A stretch of DNA of 17,878 nucleotides. It comes from Cephalothrix simula. Its lineage: Eukaryota > Nemertea > Palaeonemertea > Archinemertea > Cephalotrichidae. The stretch covers positions 1-17,878 of the forward strand of contig JAXIUW010236951.1 of the NCBI GenBank assembly GCA_035591015.1, read 5' to 3'. This document shows, piece by piece, positions 9,801-17,878 of the stretch. Every line of letters begins with the position of its first letter. Position 1 is the first letter of the stretch. A program made the translations under genes and the position numbers. The notes beneath the pieces are model-generated. The model was given only the letters and a program-made list of their open reading frames with translations. It did no database searches and had not been told where the DNA came from.

Positions 9801-12800
9801 TCAAAACACCGTCAACGAAAACAGCTTCCATTGGCTCACTACTTTGTGGTTCACTCTGCTTTTGGAGTAGTTCTTTAACCGTCAAGCTTTTTTCCCTCTT
9901 TCGTGTTATCTTTCTATTTTTCTCTAGCCTAGCAATCATTTGCTGACGCGATGTGGGATTTTTACTAGCTTGGTTCATCTCTGCTTGAGGAATCTGACTT
10001 GAATATTCAACCTGGGGTATTTGATTTTGAACTTGAGGAATTACGTAAATTTGAGTTATAGGCTGGATTTCTTGTGAAACGTAAGGAGAAGTTTCTTGTG
10101 AAACGTAAGGAGAAGCAGACATGTCATCTGACATGTAAGACTCAATGGAACAATCATGAGAATTGGTAGCGTATGTTTGTGCTAAAACTTTATCTTGGGT
10201 TATCATCGCAGATGCGGTATCATATTGATCAACAGCCGAATCATTCGGTTTCTGAGATGGAGCTACTGAGTCAACGTTAACCAATACACTAGAATTATGA
10301 TCGTCAGAATCAAGTGATTTTCCATAATTTCGAATGACTTGTGACGCACATTCTTGAGAATTTTGAGTAGATTGAGTAGAAGCTTTGTTGGTTAAATCTT
10401 CATCAACATCGTTGGAAGGAGTTAGAGCCAATTCAATGAAATCTTCCGCTGTTTTGTTTGGATTTTCATGCTCCTTATCTTGAATTTTGGGAAGGACTGA
10501 TTCATAATCCATTTCTATAGATGATGCCGATAACAGTACTCCCTGTGAAATACTCAAGGCGCTGTCAGTCCTTACAAATAAATTTGGATGAAGCCGCTGA
10601 GACTTATCTGGATTAGGAGGAACATATTCGGGTATATATGATGGAGACAATGGTGCAGGGGGACTCAAATCTCCTTTTTCCGATATTGGTGGCGAGTAAT
10701 AAGCTAACTTAAACATGGCATCATTGTAGAAATGAGAATAATCGTTCGCTCCATCACAGTACTTCTCAATATCTTTTGGTAGATTTGTAACACATTCTAT
10801 ATGAAATTTCGAAATACTTTCATGGAGCTTTTTAGGACGACCATAAACTTTGATTTCAGTTTGATTTTGATTTATTTCTTCAGCAAGTCTGCGCTGCATA
10901 TCAGAACGCCTTTTTCGACTTGCTAAGGATTTTGGCTTAGATGATCTGAATTCTGGATCTGAATCAATATCACTTTCACTATCGGAACCAACATTGAGAT
11001 TACTTTCAACCACTGATGACACCCTGTGATATCTGACGGGAGATTCATCAGAGCTTGAAACTATAGCAGAACTAGAAAAAACTTTGTTGGCATTTAATTT
11101 ATTTATTCTACGACAGCCTTTTTTATAGTCAGGGTTATCTACGACTTTGAATCGCATCTTACCCGTACCTGGTATTTTCTCACAAAAAACTATCTTAAGG
11201 CCATTTAGTATTTTTTGTACATTTCCATTTCCAAATATTTCAGGATATTGTTCCTCTAGCCTTGAGAGTCTGACGTAAGCATCTTTTCCATTGATGTCAT
11301 AAGGTTCCCATTTCCTATTTGATGAATCAGATTCTGTTGAATCCATGGCATCTGCTAAAGCCCGCTGTTTCTGATTGGCTGAACGATAAAGTCGTTTACC
11401 TTTTGTACGTCGCACAGGAAATTTGAAGTTGTCTAAAGTATTAGTTTTGGCAGCTTGTATGACATCAAGAATTGTATCGCTTAAATTGCTATGAGGCTTA
11501 TTACCACAGTCTGATTCAAGAATCGGTGATGGTGATCCTGCGCCTGGGAATGAAGACTGCCTTTTAGGAGACGATACGTGATTTTCCGATAAATTCAAAG
11601 CCTTCGGAGACGTGCAAAGAGGAGGTAAACCTTGCCTTGCTGGAGATACAGGCGGATCAGAAACCAACTGATGAGTTTGATGAATTGACCGATTTGTTTG
11701 AGATTGTTGCTCAGAAATGTCACTATTGGAGGCAATCATGAGATCAGTATTCCAAAGATGGGACGAAATTATGGGTGCTGGTGACTCTGGAACAATGGGA
11801 TATGGCGAAGGACAGACCGTAGATTGAACAGATGGAGGTTCACTGTAAGCCATTGGTGACTTCGCTGTTAAACTCTTTTGACCCTCATCATCTGAATTCT
11901 CTGGTGTTTCGAGTTCAGAATCATAGCTGCAAGTTGACGCAAGTGATTTACTTTTCATTTGCAACTTTGGTGGAGAAAATTTCTTTTCAATTTTCTTTGT
12001 GCCTGAACTTGATTTAACTGGTAGAAAATCAGGGTCTTTATCTGGATCTTCAGTAGGCACACTTGATAAATCGGACTCAGACTCGTCTCTCATAATTGGG
12101 GCCACTTCCAGTTCAGGTGGCGTTTCGGAGCGCACGTGTTTATCTATTCGCCTGAGGGTTAGTGAAATTCTAGTAGAGTCACTATCCGATTCTCTACTAC
12201 AATAGGATACACGCCTGGCATCACTACTACATGCGTAGTACGATTCAGAGTCAGAATTTTTGTGCTTTGTCTTCTTCTTCATCAAATTATCTTCTTTCCT
12301 TGAAGGTTTTCTTGATTTTAACCTAATTGCTAACTTTTTTATGTCAATATCCGTTAATTTAGGTAGGCGTAATTCTTCTCTTCCAATTTTACTGAAGTCG
12401 TAATTCATTTTATCATATTCACTTACTTTAACACAATGCCACACTGTATCAACAACACGTGCCTTTTTATTTTTTGGTTTAGACATATTTCGGCCGTTAT
12501 TATAATTTATGCGACGCTTAACAGTAAATATGGCCGTTTCAGTATCACTAAAAACGTTTTTATATATTCTGGACCTTGACCTTCGTGGGCTAATTGGAGA
12601 CGGAGTTCTCGGAGATGGTGAGTAATTAACATTTCTACCATAACTATACAAAGTTTGTAATGCAGTAAATTCTTCTGCTGGCGACGCAGGTGGCTCAGAA
12701 AATCTGTCTTCCCCATCAGATGACGTGTAAACGAATCCCTGTGAAATTTTTCTACATCTTCGGGATAATTCTGGAGAATGGCGATATACAATATCACATG

Positions 12801-15800
12801 TTCGGTTCATCCTTTGGTACTCAGGTACAAAATGAGGTCTCGACGTTTTTCTCATCGTTTCTGGAGATGAATAAACATCTGAAGGAAGCCTACAACTGTC
12901 ATCAGATGTACTCCAATAACCTTTTAAATCTGTAACCAACCTTCTCAGAGATAAATTATCTTTTCGCATTGATTTTGGCTTGGCAAAAACATCATTATTT
13001 TGTGAACAACAATCATTCAAAGGAGCTTTACACTGAACACCACAGTCAATATTTTTTACATTTCTTTCGCTTACAGATTTACTGACAGATGATTGGAAAG
13101 ATTTGCTTTTGAGTTGACTAAGATCTTCACAATACAGATTCCTGTTAGCAGAAAAATTGGGACGTCTACGGTCATCAAGCTCACTTTCAGATGTTGAGTC
13201 CATACAGTCACATGATGTAAAACTATCATCTTGACATTTAAGTTTTGACTTAGCTTGTTCATACAGAAACCGATATTTTGGACTATTCTTGAGGTTGATC
13301 GCAGGTAAATCCTCAGAAGAGGCAGGTGAAGGTGGTAGGCATTCAAAACCTTGAAGCGAAACTGAATTTTCACATCTCGACTGCTTTTCGAGTTCTTCTA
13401 ACAACTCACTAAATGAATTCTGAAAACTTTGACGCTTTTGCATAACACCTTTCGCAGTTCGACAACGACCCTTTTTAGAAATGCCTCTGCCTTTCGAATG
13501 CAAACAGCCTCGTCCTCGTGAGCATCGGGATATTCTTCTGCCACGGGATCCTGTATTTTGTTTGATAGGAGTAGAGCATTTAATTGGTTCTAGAACCTCA
13601 TCTTGAGCTTCAATCGTTTCTGCTGAACTTAGAGGCTCAATTCTCGTAGTAGCGTAAAGAGGAGAAGCAGCAGTATAGATTTGATCTTCTTTTTCAGTTA
13701 TTTCATCAATTACAGCAGTATCGTTTGGATATATTATGGCTTCATCACCTGAATCATTCTGCCGAGATTTATGAGTCATTTTCCTCCGTGGACTGGGGAA
13801 AAACGGCCCTACTGGCACCGGTGAGACCGACCTGCTTCTGCTACGGGAAGAAGAAAGTTTTCTTGCAGGGTACCTTGAGTTTCGCCGAGGAGAACGTGAC
13901 TGATTTCTTACTCGCTGCCGCTGGGACATACGTCGCCGAAGTGGGGACATTGAACTTTCATCACTGGATGAGCTTAGTTGTGCTCTCGGGGACCGGGAAT
14001 ATCTTCGTGCTCTGGGCGACTTTGACTGGCTTCTACTTCGCACAATCGGTGATTTGTGAGGAGATTTAGCTAGCATTATATCCTCCAACACAACTACCGG
14101 GGATCCAGCTCGAGGTGAGGACTTACGGCCGTAAGGGGATAAAACGTCCTTTTTTGATCCCTGTTCATTTTGTTTCGGAGACAGATACTTGGGTGACATA
14201 TATTCCTTTTTTGGTGGCATTCGATGAGGACTTTTACGATACGGCGGCATAAATGAAGGTTTGCTTTTCGGTGATCCGTCAGCTGATATTTGTGACTTTG
14301 AAAAGTCTTTTGGGCTCGGTGTACGCTCCGTAAAATGCTGCATTTCTTCCGATTCTGATGAATTCTGCTCATGATAAATATCGGTAGAGCTCTGATCTCT
14401 ATACACATCGGGATCAACTTCCGGTTTTTTGCGGGACTCGTGTTTTTCTTGCGTAACCTCGTTCCTGCTTTGGGAATTTTGATTTGGTATATAATATTCA
14501 CGATGGCCGTCAGGAGAAAACTTTTTTGGAATAGGAATTCTCTTTTCTAAACGTTCCATTACGTTTCTGCAAGCCTGTTTTAATTTTTCTTCTGTTGTTT
14601 TGGCATCGTACTTTTGCGAATCCTCAGGTGCAGATGCCTTTCTGGACGACATCCAATACTGTTCATTTTGCCGGTGTGGAGATATATTTGAATAGATTCC
14701 AAGTTTCTCTTTGCTTAAAGTTGAGTGAATACGTTCATCAAAATCATTTAAGCTTTCATTGTTTTGATTATTTTTATTTTGAGGCAACTCTGCTTGATAA
14801 TATGGTTGATGAAGTGGAGTTACGTTTTGATGTTCCTCATCATATCTGATACTTTGTGGCTCATGATGAGAGCCTATTCTAAACGGTGTTCGATTAGCAT
14901 TTGAATTTGAATCCGTTTGAAAAACACTTGTTTTAAAAAGGTGCGGTGGTTCAGAAACATCACGATTTGGTGAAACATTGTAAGGCCTTTCACTAACACC
15001 TAAGGAAAAATCTTTAGGAGCCGGAACTCTTTCGTCATAATAATCTAACTGTGGTGGAGATCGTTCTTTCATAGCTGGACTGTTATTATAATATTGATTT
15101 TGGTTATACCCCTCCTCGTGAATCAATTTTGGTGGATTTTGGTTAGAATGGAAGAGTTCTTTGCCACGAGGAGGGGACAAATTTTTAGTATAAGGTAAAC
15201 GGCTATGACAATCCAGTGGATTATCTAGCGCAGCATTTTGATGAAATCTTTCTCCATACAGAGGCGACCGTTTTCGTCTTGGTGAGTAACTATCCCCATA
15301 TAATGGAGGCATCCCCAATACTGAATTCTCCGCAGAGACACTAGTCTCATTTTCACGAATTATTGATGAATTATAAGTTATACTTCCAAATTTTTGGCAC
15401 AAATTTTGAGCACTTGAATTTTCATTTTGATGTGGATGACTAAGTTCATTTTGTGGCTGGAATGGGCCTGACCCCGGCCTTATTGAATCACTATTTTTCA
15501 TATTCCAGTTATGCATGTCTCGACCATGCCGTATAATACTCTGTTCTTGCACCGTTTGAATTGAATTCAGTTCATGACGGTTCATACTTTCCTGTCTACT
15601 TGGATGCAGTTCTGGTTCAGGGAACATACAAGACGAAATTTCATTTTCGGGTCTTTTCGGAGTGTTATAACCACTGTACTGGTCACCGGGATCCTCTCGG
15701 AGCGGTGTTTGGACGTTACCATAGCGACACGGTTTTGTATTATCAGATTTTAACTTATACTGCTCTTCCCTACGGAGTTCTGGCATATAAGGGTCAGATT

Positions 15801-17175
15801 CCAGTCTATTCGGCGAGGTTACATGCATAGGACTACTACGTACTAATGGAGGAATAGAATGTTCGTTATGGTCTTCAAAAGGACTAGGATGAACTGGTGT
15901 TTTCTGCAGATTTGATATAGATGTTAATCTTTGAAATAATCCAAGTCTTTCGTGAGCAGGGTTAGGGGTAGGTTGTATCACAGATTTGCTATTACCACGA
16001 TTTTGAAAAGTTGCACAAGCATTTGGTTGTAATTTATCCTTATAACGTTTTTGGCTGTATGTTTGTGCTACACTTGGTTTTGAAAAGGTTTCTTCGTTTT
16101 GTTTCGCATCCTTCCGAATGTCAGTTAACTGTATTTGAATTCTTTTTAAATGACTGTCCAGATCAGAATTTTTCGGAGAAGATCTAAATGGTTTCGGTGA
16201 GCTTCCTTGGAATGGGACGGTTGTTGATAATGGTTGCTTAGCAATGGTATGTTGTCGGGGATTCGATATAACTGGACCTCGAGTACCAAGCCGCCTCCTT
16301 CCTAAAACACAGATATAAGTATAAGGTTTAATTATGAAGATACAACACATGTAATTTTAACAGAAAAATTATTATTCATAGAACACTGATAAACATACCA
16401 TCTTTATTATCGCCAGCACCGTCAACCTGCGGAACATCTCCCTGTGGCTGAAACTCAACCCACTGCGAGCTATTCCATGACTGGTCCATTCCGGTCATGT
16501 CATATTCATTTGTCGCTCGCAGCAGTCTTTCGGGGCTACAAAGGAAAAAAAAATAAGAAAATTATCTTAATATGACGATGAATATTATCGATCCTCTAGC
16601 ATAAATTATGTTTTCCATTGCCTTTCATTCAGATTCTATATTTTTGACGTGCCGCGGTTGACACTTAAGAAATTAAAAATGACAAACAATAAATCTACCC
16701 GACGTTTTCAGACACACAAATGACGAACATTTGAACCTCAAAATTTGTTAAATTGTTAATTATTAAAACTTAACTGCACTATCGTTCGTTTAATAAACTG
16801 TAAACTGTATAAACTTGGATATTGGAATTTCCCATATTAATTACCCACAAATTAAATAAATAAACACAAAACACAAGCATAAACATTAAGTTCCAGAGCA
16901 CACTTTCCCTTAAAAAGCTGAAATATTTACAGCATACCTGTTGTTGCCCGACCAACTATCTTCATCCTCTTTACTCCCCCAAACTCTTTCGGACATCTCA
17001 TGAGATACAGCATCATCTTCTCTATCATTTCTTCGTGGAGTTGCATTCAAAATACTATCTTGGTTTTGAGAGGCTGCAGCCGCTGCTCTAGCAGCCAAAA
17101 CTTGAGGAGAATTTGGTAGATTGTTATCCTCCAGACAAGCAAGGAGCTCAGCGAGTGCTTTATCTTCATCATTCA
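725..17175 (-). CDS. REV3L: DNA polymerase zeta catalytic subunit REV3, central part (five exons, partial at both ends)
   Basis: REV3 is the family-B catalytic subunit of DNA polymerase zeta. With REV7 it extends mismatched or damaged primer ends during translesion synthesis in the nucleus. Join 17175-16938, 16535-16399, 16301-2941, 2815-1853, 844-725 on the minus strand. Every boundary is GT-AG, the phases match, and the join gives about 4,939 codons with no stop. Identity comes from collinear segments resembling vertebrate REV3L (from memory): an LLACLED block, a VPQVDGAGD block, the REV7-binding LPVRGPPSRDEI with EPFCS, DVPEQP and EVGGR, then IVITPCK, an LRKMLLSSQF block and SQIDG...GFKVS...NLQEAKSLHE. 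The N-terminal domain and the exonuclease-like/polymerase core are outside the window. The segment is about 2.6 times the length of its vertebrate counterpart, nearly all of the excess in one exon. No start or stop codon lies in the window. The family call is strong; species and full length are unknown. Confidence 0.9.
917..945. repeat. Intronic inverted repeat (hairpin)
   Basis: GATGGTCC at 920-927 and GGACCATC at 934-941 are perfect inverted arms around a 6-base loop. Allowing one bulged C at 942, the stem extends to AGAGATGGTCC. It may be part of a small repeat element; no function is evident. Confidence 0.6.
1490..1790. repeat. Degenerate GTACGC-based tandem repeat in intron
   Basis: About a dozen GTACGC or near copies lie in 300 bases, many in the context ATTGTACGCTTAAATTG or CTCGTGTACGC. 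Between 1590 and 1698 copies recur every 28-31 bases (1590, 1618, 1649, 1680 for one copy type; 1607, 1636, 1667, 1698 for the other). Beyond that the spacing becomes irregular (41-49). A related GTACGCTGTACC also sits near 948. The array stops about 60 bases inside the intron from exon D. Confidence 0.7.
1853..2815 (-). CDS. REV3L: REV3 internal exon D (post-REV7-binding linker)
   Basis: This exon is 963 nt, exactly 321 codons, phase 0 at both ends. The acceptor is CTTTGCAG before CTAAATAAT and the donor AATTTCAG before GTATGT. The frame runs on past 1853 as intron. It begins LNNIKDFTNEVNAGKLRHWQTQF, comparable to the vertebrate DLAEFEGDFSLEGLRLWKTAF, so exons C and D join correctly. DKHIVITPCKPPPR follows, like vertebrate DKKIVIMPCKCAPSR. 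The middle is S/P/E-rich with a basic KRALKKRR and SPS/SPP sites. The end, STPIRKAF...LSANTAQSLRKMLLSSQFQ, parallels the vertebrate STPI...TLRRVLLTQAKNQF. This links the REV7-binding region to the polymerase core. VITPCKPPP fits the general REV7-binding pattern. Confidence 0.9.
2630..2656 (-). other. Candidate second REV7-binding motif VITPCKPPP
   Basis: The nine residues VITPCKPPP match the general REV7-ligand pattern: two hydrophobic residues, any residue, proline, three residues, then PP. Vertebrate REV3L has VIMPCKCAP in the aligned place, with only the last proline kept. A second REV7 site exists in human REV3L a little further on, so this could be its functional stand-in. The pattern is seen; the binding role is inferred. 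Confidence 0.4.
2816..2940 (-). other. REV3 intron between exons C and D (125 bp)
   Basis: GTAAGC donor and TTTGCAG acceptor, phase 0. AT-rich, with nothing else visible. Confidence 0.9.
2941..16301 (-). CDS. REV3L: REV3 giant internal exon C, 13,361 nt
   Basis: One open exon of about 4,453 codons. The acceptor is GTTTTAG (AG at 16303-16302) and the donor GGG before GTAAGC (GT at 2940-2939). The in-frame ATG upstream of 16301 is intron read-through. In protein order: an N/Q/P/H-rich, prion-like part with many SP/TP sites (to about 14700); RS-like basic repeats (about 14075-13780); an RGRG/SKGRG segment (about 13555-13435); more ordered islands at about 12465-12295 and 11490-11100; FYNDAMFKLAYYS (about 10740-10680), like the vertebrate NYSDVMSKLGFLS segment; a dense SQ/TQ cluster (about 10390-9985); KELLQKQ (about 9890-9850), like vertebrate LKELLQKRQ; long S/E/D/N-rich acidic sequence with internal repeats (5830-5180); CtBP-type motifs (4311-4018); and the REV7-binding block at the C-terminal end. 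Most of it is probably disordered. The length is extreme but there are no stops, so it is under coding constraint. Confidence 0.9.
3070..3111 (-). other. REV7-binding motif (RBM1) in REV3
   Basis: The residues HFLPVRGPPSRDEI are encoded here. Vertebrate REV3L has ILKPLMSPPSREEI at its first REV7/MAD2L2-binding motif; the shared positions are the key proline, the double proline three residues later, and SR(D/E)EI. This segment threads under the REV7 safety-belt loop. About 30 residues later come EPFCS, DVPEQP and EVGGR, also shared with vertebrates. So recruitment of REV7 is very likely kept. Confidence 0.85.
4018..4311 (-). other. Cluster of CtBP-type PxDLS-like motifs within REV3
   Basis: In protein order the giant exon encodes PLDLSPR (4311-4291), VLDLSMK (4272-4252), VLDLSFK (4212-4192) and PVDLCKR (4038-4018). 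PLDLS is the classical binding motif of the CtBP co-repressor, PVDLC is an accepted variant, and the two VLDLS copies with a following K look like diverged repeats of the same unit. The four lie within about 98 residues of otherwise S/P/N-rich sequence. Binding is inferred from motif pattern alone. Confidence 0.6.
5180..5830 (-). repeat. Three diverged ~75-residue coding repeats in REV3
   Basis: Three imperfect units lie head to tail, at about 5815-5690, 5610-5470 and 5385-5235. Each has an acidic TES/DTQ part, SVSSQE or SLSSSE, a short hydrophobic stretch (MFIKSSGS, LPPIIYSES, MLIMFSGS), then S/E/K-rich sequence; units one and three also share PMSDEES / PMTDDQ. The DNA is alignable too: GACGACACAGA occurs on the plus strand in the units near 5310 and 5543. 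Spacing is about 233 and 208 bases, so the exon grew here by tandem duplication. Confidence 0.6.
8288..8406 (-). repeat. Repeated (M/L)(T/S)P(R/K)P(D/E) coding motif
   Basis: In protein order: MTPRPDFP, MTPKPDFSF, ESPRAEVL, LSPRPEV. The four units are spaced about 8-12 residues apart, each carrying a proline-directed phosphoacceptor followed by a basic residue, as CDK substrates do. The matching DNA (TCTTGGTG on the plus strand) recurs. Confidence 0.5.
9985..10390 (-). other. SQ/TQ cluster domain within REV3
   Basis: From ASTQSTQNSQECASQ to YSSQIPQ I count ten SQ or TQ sites in about 135-150 residues. These are the sites ATM/ATR-family kinases phosphorylate, and three in 100 residues is the usual threshold for such a domain. 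Further SQ/TQ sites continue towards 9520. Two of the SQ sites come from the perfect 24-base duplication at 10068-10115. Confidence 0.55.
10068..10115 (-). repeat. Perfect 24-bp coding tandem duplication
   Basis: Positions 10068-10091 and 10092-10115 are identical 24-mers. In the frame they give two copies of the eight residues SPYVSQE(T/I). Being perfect and in frame, the duplication is probably recent and length-polymorphic. Confidence 0.85.
13435..13555 (-). other. RGRG/SKGRG basic segment within REV3
   Basis: The frame encodes GSRGRRISRCSRGRGC, then HSKGRGISKKGRCRTAKG, giving repeated GR cores flanked by R or K. This resembles RGG or degenerate AT-hook nucleic-acid-binding segments, but no full RGRP AT-hook core is present. 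It follows the RS-like region by roughly 80 residues in the protein. Confidence 0.45.
13780..14075 (-). other. RS-like basic region within REV3
   Basis: Dense SR/RS/SP dipeptides: VRSRSQSKSPRARRYSRSP, then RNQSRSPRRNSRYPARK and SSSRSRSRSVSP. This composition is typical of RS domains of splicing-related proteins and is phosphorylated by SR-protein or proline-directed kinases. I recall nothing equivalent in vertebrate REV3L. It could act as a localisation, condensate or nucleic-acid-contact segment, which is inference. Confidence 0.6.
16302..16398 (-). other. REV3 intron between exons B and C (97 bp)
   Basis: GTATGT donor and GTGTTTTAG acceptor, phase 1. It has an open frame in part, which makes the giant exon look about 16 codons longer at its 5' end. 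Confidence 0.9.
16399..16535 (-). CDS. REV3L: REV3 internal exon B (VPQVDGAGD block)
   Basis: This exon is 137 nt and is too short to stand out as an open frame. The acceptor is TTTGTAG before CCCCGAAAG and the donor is GATG before GTATGT. One base completes the AG left by exon A to give a serine codon, and one base is carried to the giant exon to give glycine. It encodes about 45 residues, from SPERLLRATNEYDM through QSWNSSQWVEFQPQ to VPQVDGAGDNKD. The last block resembles IPQLDGTADENSD of vertebrate REV3L, which likewise follows a W/E-rich acidic stretch. Matched phases on both sides make the exon secure. Its function is unknown; it is presumably part of the conserved linker after the N-terminal domain. 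Confidence 0.86.
16536..16937 (-). other. REV3 intron between exons A and B (402 bp)
   Basis: GTATGC donor and TTTTCCTTTGTAG acceptor, phase 2. AT-rich sequence with no repeat or RNA gene that I can recognise. Confidence 0.88.
16938..17175 (-). CDS. REV3L: REV3 internal exon A (LLACLED block)
   Basis: This exon encodes about 79 residues. It opens after a TTTCAG acceptor (AG at 17177-17176) with two bases that finish a split codon, and closes with two bases before a GTATGC donor (GT at 17937 minus 1000, i.e. 16937-16936). An apparent GTG-initiated reading frame here is only read-through of the splice site; there is no real start. The sequence DEDKALAELLACLEDN resembles vertebrate REV3L DEALVHLLAGLESD, which follows the N-terminal polymerase-B domain. 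An alanine run (AARAAAAASQ) and the acidic tail SERVWGSKEDEDSW follow, the latter echoing the vertebrate SQRWDS...EEMEWSDN stretch. In vertebrates, as I recall, this block lies at or near the start of the giant exon, so the exon split differs here. The upstream exons are outside the window. Confidence 0.86.
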
Positions 17176-17878
17176 CTGAAACATGATAAAAAACATATTT
17201 TAAAATGCGTTATTGTGATGTTTGGCACCTGACAATGATCCCTATGTACCATACACATAGTGATTGAAAAAATTGGAAGTTTGTCAGAAATGAGTTATCC
17301 CCAATTATTTTTTGGCCCTGGGCACCACAACCCCAACCAAAGCATTAACTTTAATCTACATTTTTCCTAAGCTTTCTGGGTATATAACTGCCAAGGGCCC
17401 TTGGTTCGAGAAAGCATTTGGTGCTTTTTTACTAATTTCAGTTTTACTCCTTTGCATTTTTTCATAGATTTGAGCTCGGATTTGAGCTCACAAATTTGGA
17501 AGTTTAATTTGACATACATTAATACCTTTATAATTACCGCTCACTGCATAATCAAAATGACACTTAAATCTGGGGGAAAACGGATAAAAATCAAATCTAA
17601 AAATTATTTTTAATTCCCCTATAGTTTGTTTTAAAAAACCTTCGTTCTCATACCCCCTCGTTGTGTACTTTGACGGTAGGAGAAATTCCCAAGGCTAACT
17701 GAATTCTACATTTTACAAATCATGACAGTTTTTATAGCATGCTAGGGAATAAAGATGTCAAAATTAAGTTAGAACCCTCATAGAATTTTTTTTAACCGAG
17801 CCACACGCCCCTTGTTACCGGTAATAAATATTGATTTTTTATTGCCTCGGGATTTTTGACTTATTGTCTGATTTTGCA
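17176..17878 (-). other. REV3 intron upstream of exon A (partial)
   Basis: It ends in a CATGTTTCAG acceptor at 17177-17176; its donor is outside the window. No REV3-like exon is visible in it on the minus strand. It contains a GGCCCTGGGCAC element near 17314-17325 like the one near 440, a 14-base perfect palindrome at 17391-17404, and a 12-bp-period duplication (GATTTGAGCTC twice) at 17467-17489. Confidence 0.72.
17308..17325. repeat. Dispersed repeat fragment with GGCCCTGGGCAC core
   Basis: TTTTTTGGCCCTGGGCAC here matches TTTTCGGCCCTGGGCAC at about 434-450 at the far end of the window, both preceded by AATT-rich sequence. A near copy, TTTTTTGGCCCTGGCGGGCC, sits near 213. This suggests fragments of one repeat family in both flanking introns. 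Confidence 0.4.

Noticed and set aside
16302-16350. ATG at 16350 as the start of the giant frame
   Set aside because: The stretch contains the GTGTTTTAG acceptor and is joined in phase by exon B; the ATG is in intron 16302-16398.
16910-17176. Exon A as a gene start at 17176
   Set aside because: It would need GTG initiation, whose first base is the G of a TTTCAG acceptor; REV3 has a long conserved N-terminal domain upstream.
17391-17404. Palindrome CCAAGGGCCCTTGG as a regulatory site
   Set aside because: Perfect inverted repeat, but isolated in an intron with no supporting context; outer arms GCTTTCT/AGAAAGC are not symmetric around it.

Overview
The window looks like nuclear DNA of an invertebrate animal, most likely an arthropod. 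The evidence is AT-rich sequence, short GT-AG introns, repeat-laden introns and a metazoan-type gene. I cannot name the species. There is no sign of bacterial or plasmid organisation.

One gene fills the window, on the minus strand: the central part of REV3, the catalytic subunit of translesion DNA polymerase zeta. Five exons join in frame: 17175-16938, 16535-16399, 16301-2941, 2815-1853 and 844-725. Their splice phases agree (1, 2, 1, 0, 0, then 0 at the last donor), and together they encode about 4,939 uninterrupted codons. The identity rests on segments matching vertebrate REV3L, as I remember it, in the right order: the ...ALAELLACLED... block, the ...VPQVDGAGDN... block, the REV7-binding segment (LPVRGPPSRDEI, then EPFCS, DVPEQP and EVGGR), the ...IVITPCK... 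block, the ...STPI...LRKMLLSSQF... block, and finally SQIDG...GFKVS..NLQEAKSLHE just before the exonuclease-like/polymerase core. The N-terminal domain lies beyond 17878 and the polymerase core beyond position 1, so the gene is truncated at both window edges.

The striking feature is scale. A single internal exon of 13,361 nt encodes about 4,450 residues of mostly disordered sequence. The matching vertebrate region is roughly 1,800-1,900 residues, so the whole protein would be around 6,000 residues or more. Inside it I see short-motif regions not usually discussed for pol zeta: a cluster of four CtBP-type PxDLS-like motifs, a ten-site SQ/TQ cluster, an RS-like basic region next to an RGRG-rich region, an N/Q/P-rich prion-like N-terminal part, three diverged ~75-residue internal repeats, and a few ordered islands.

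The introns hold a degenerate GTACGC-based repeat (about 1490-1790), short tandem duplications, a hairpin, a microsatellite and probable dispersed-repeat remnants at both ends that share a GGCCCTGGGCAC core. I found no second gene, RNA gene, promoter or polyadenylation site that I can support.
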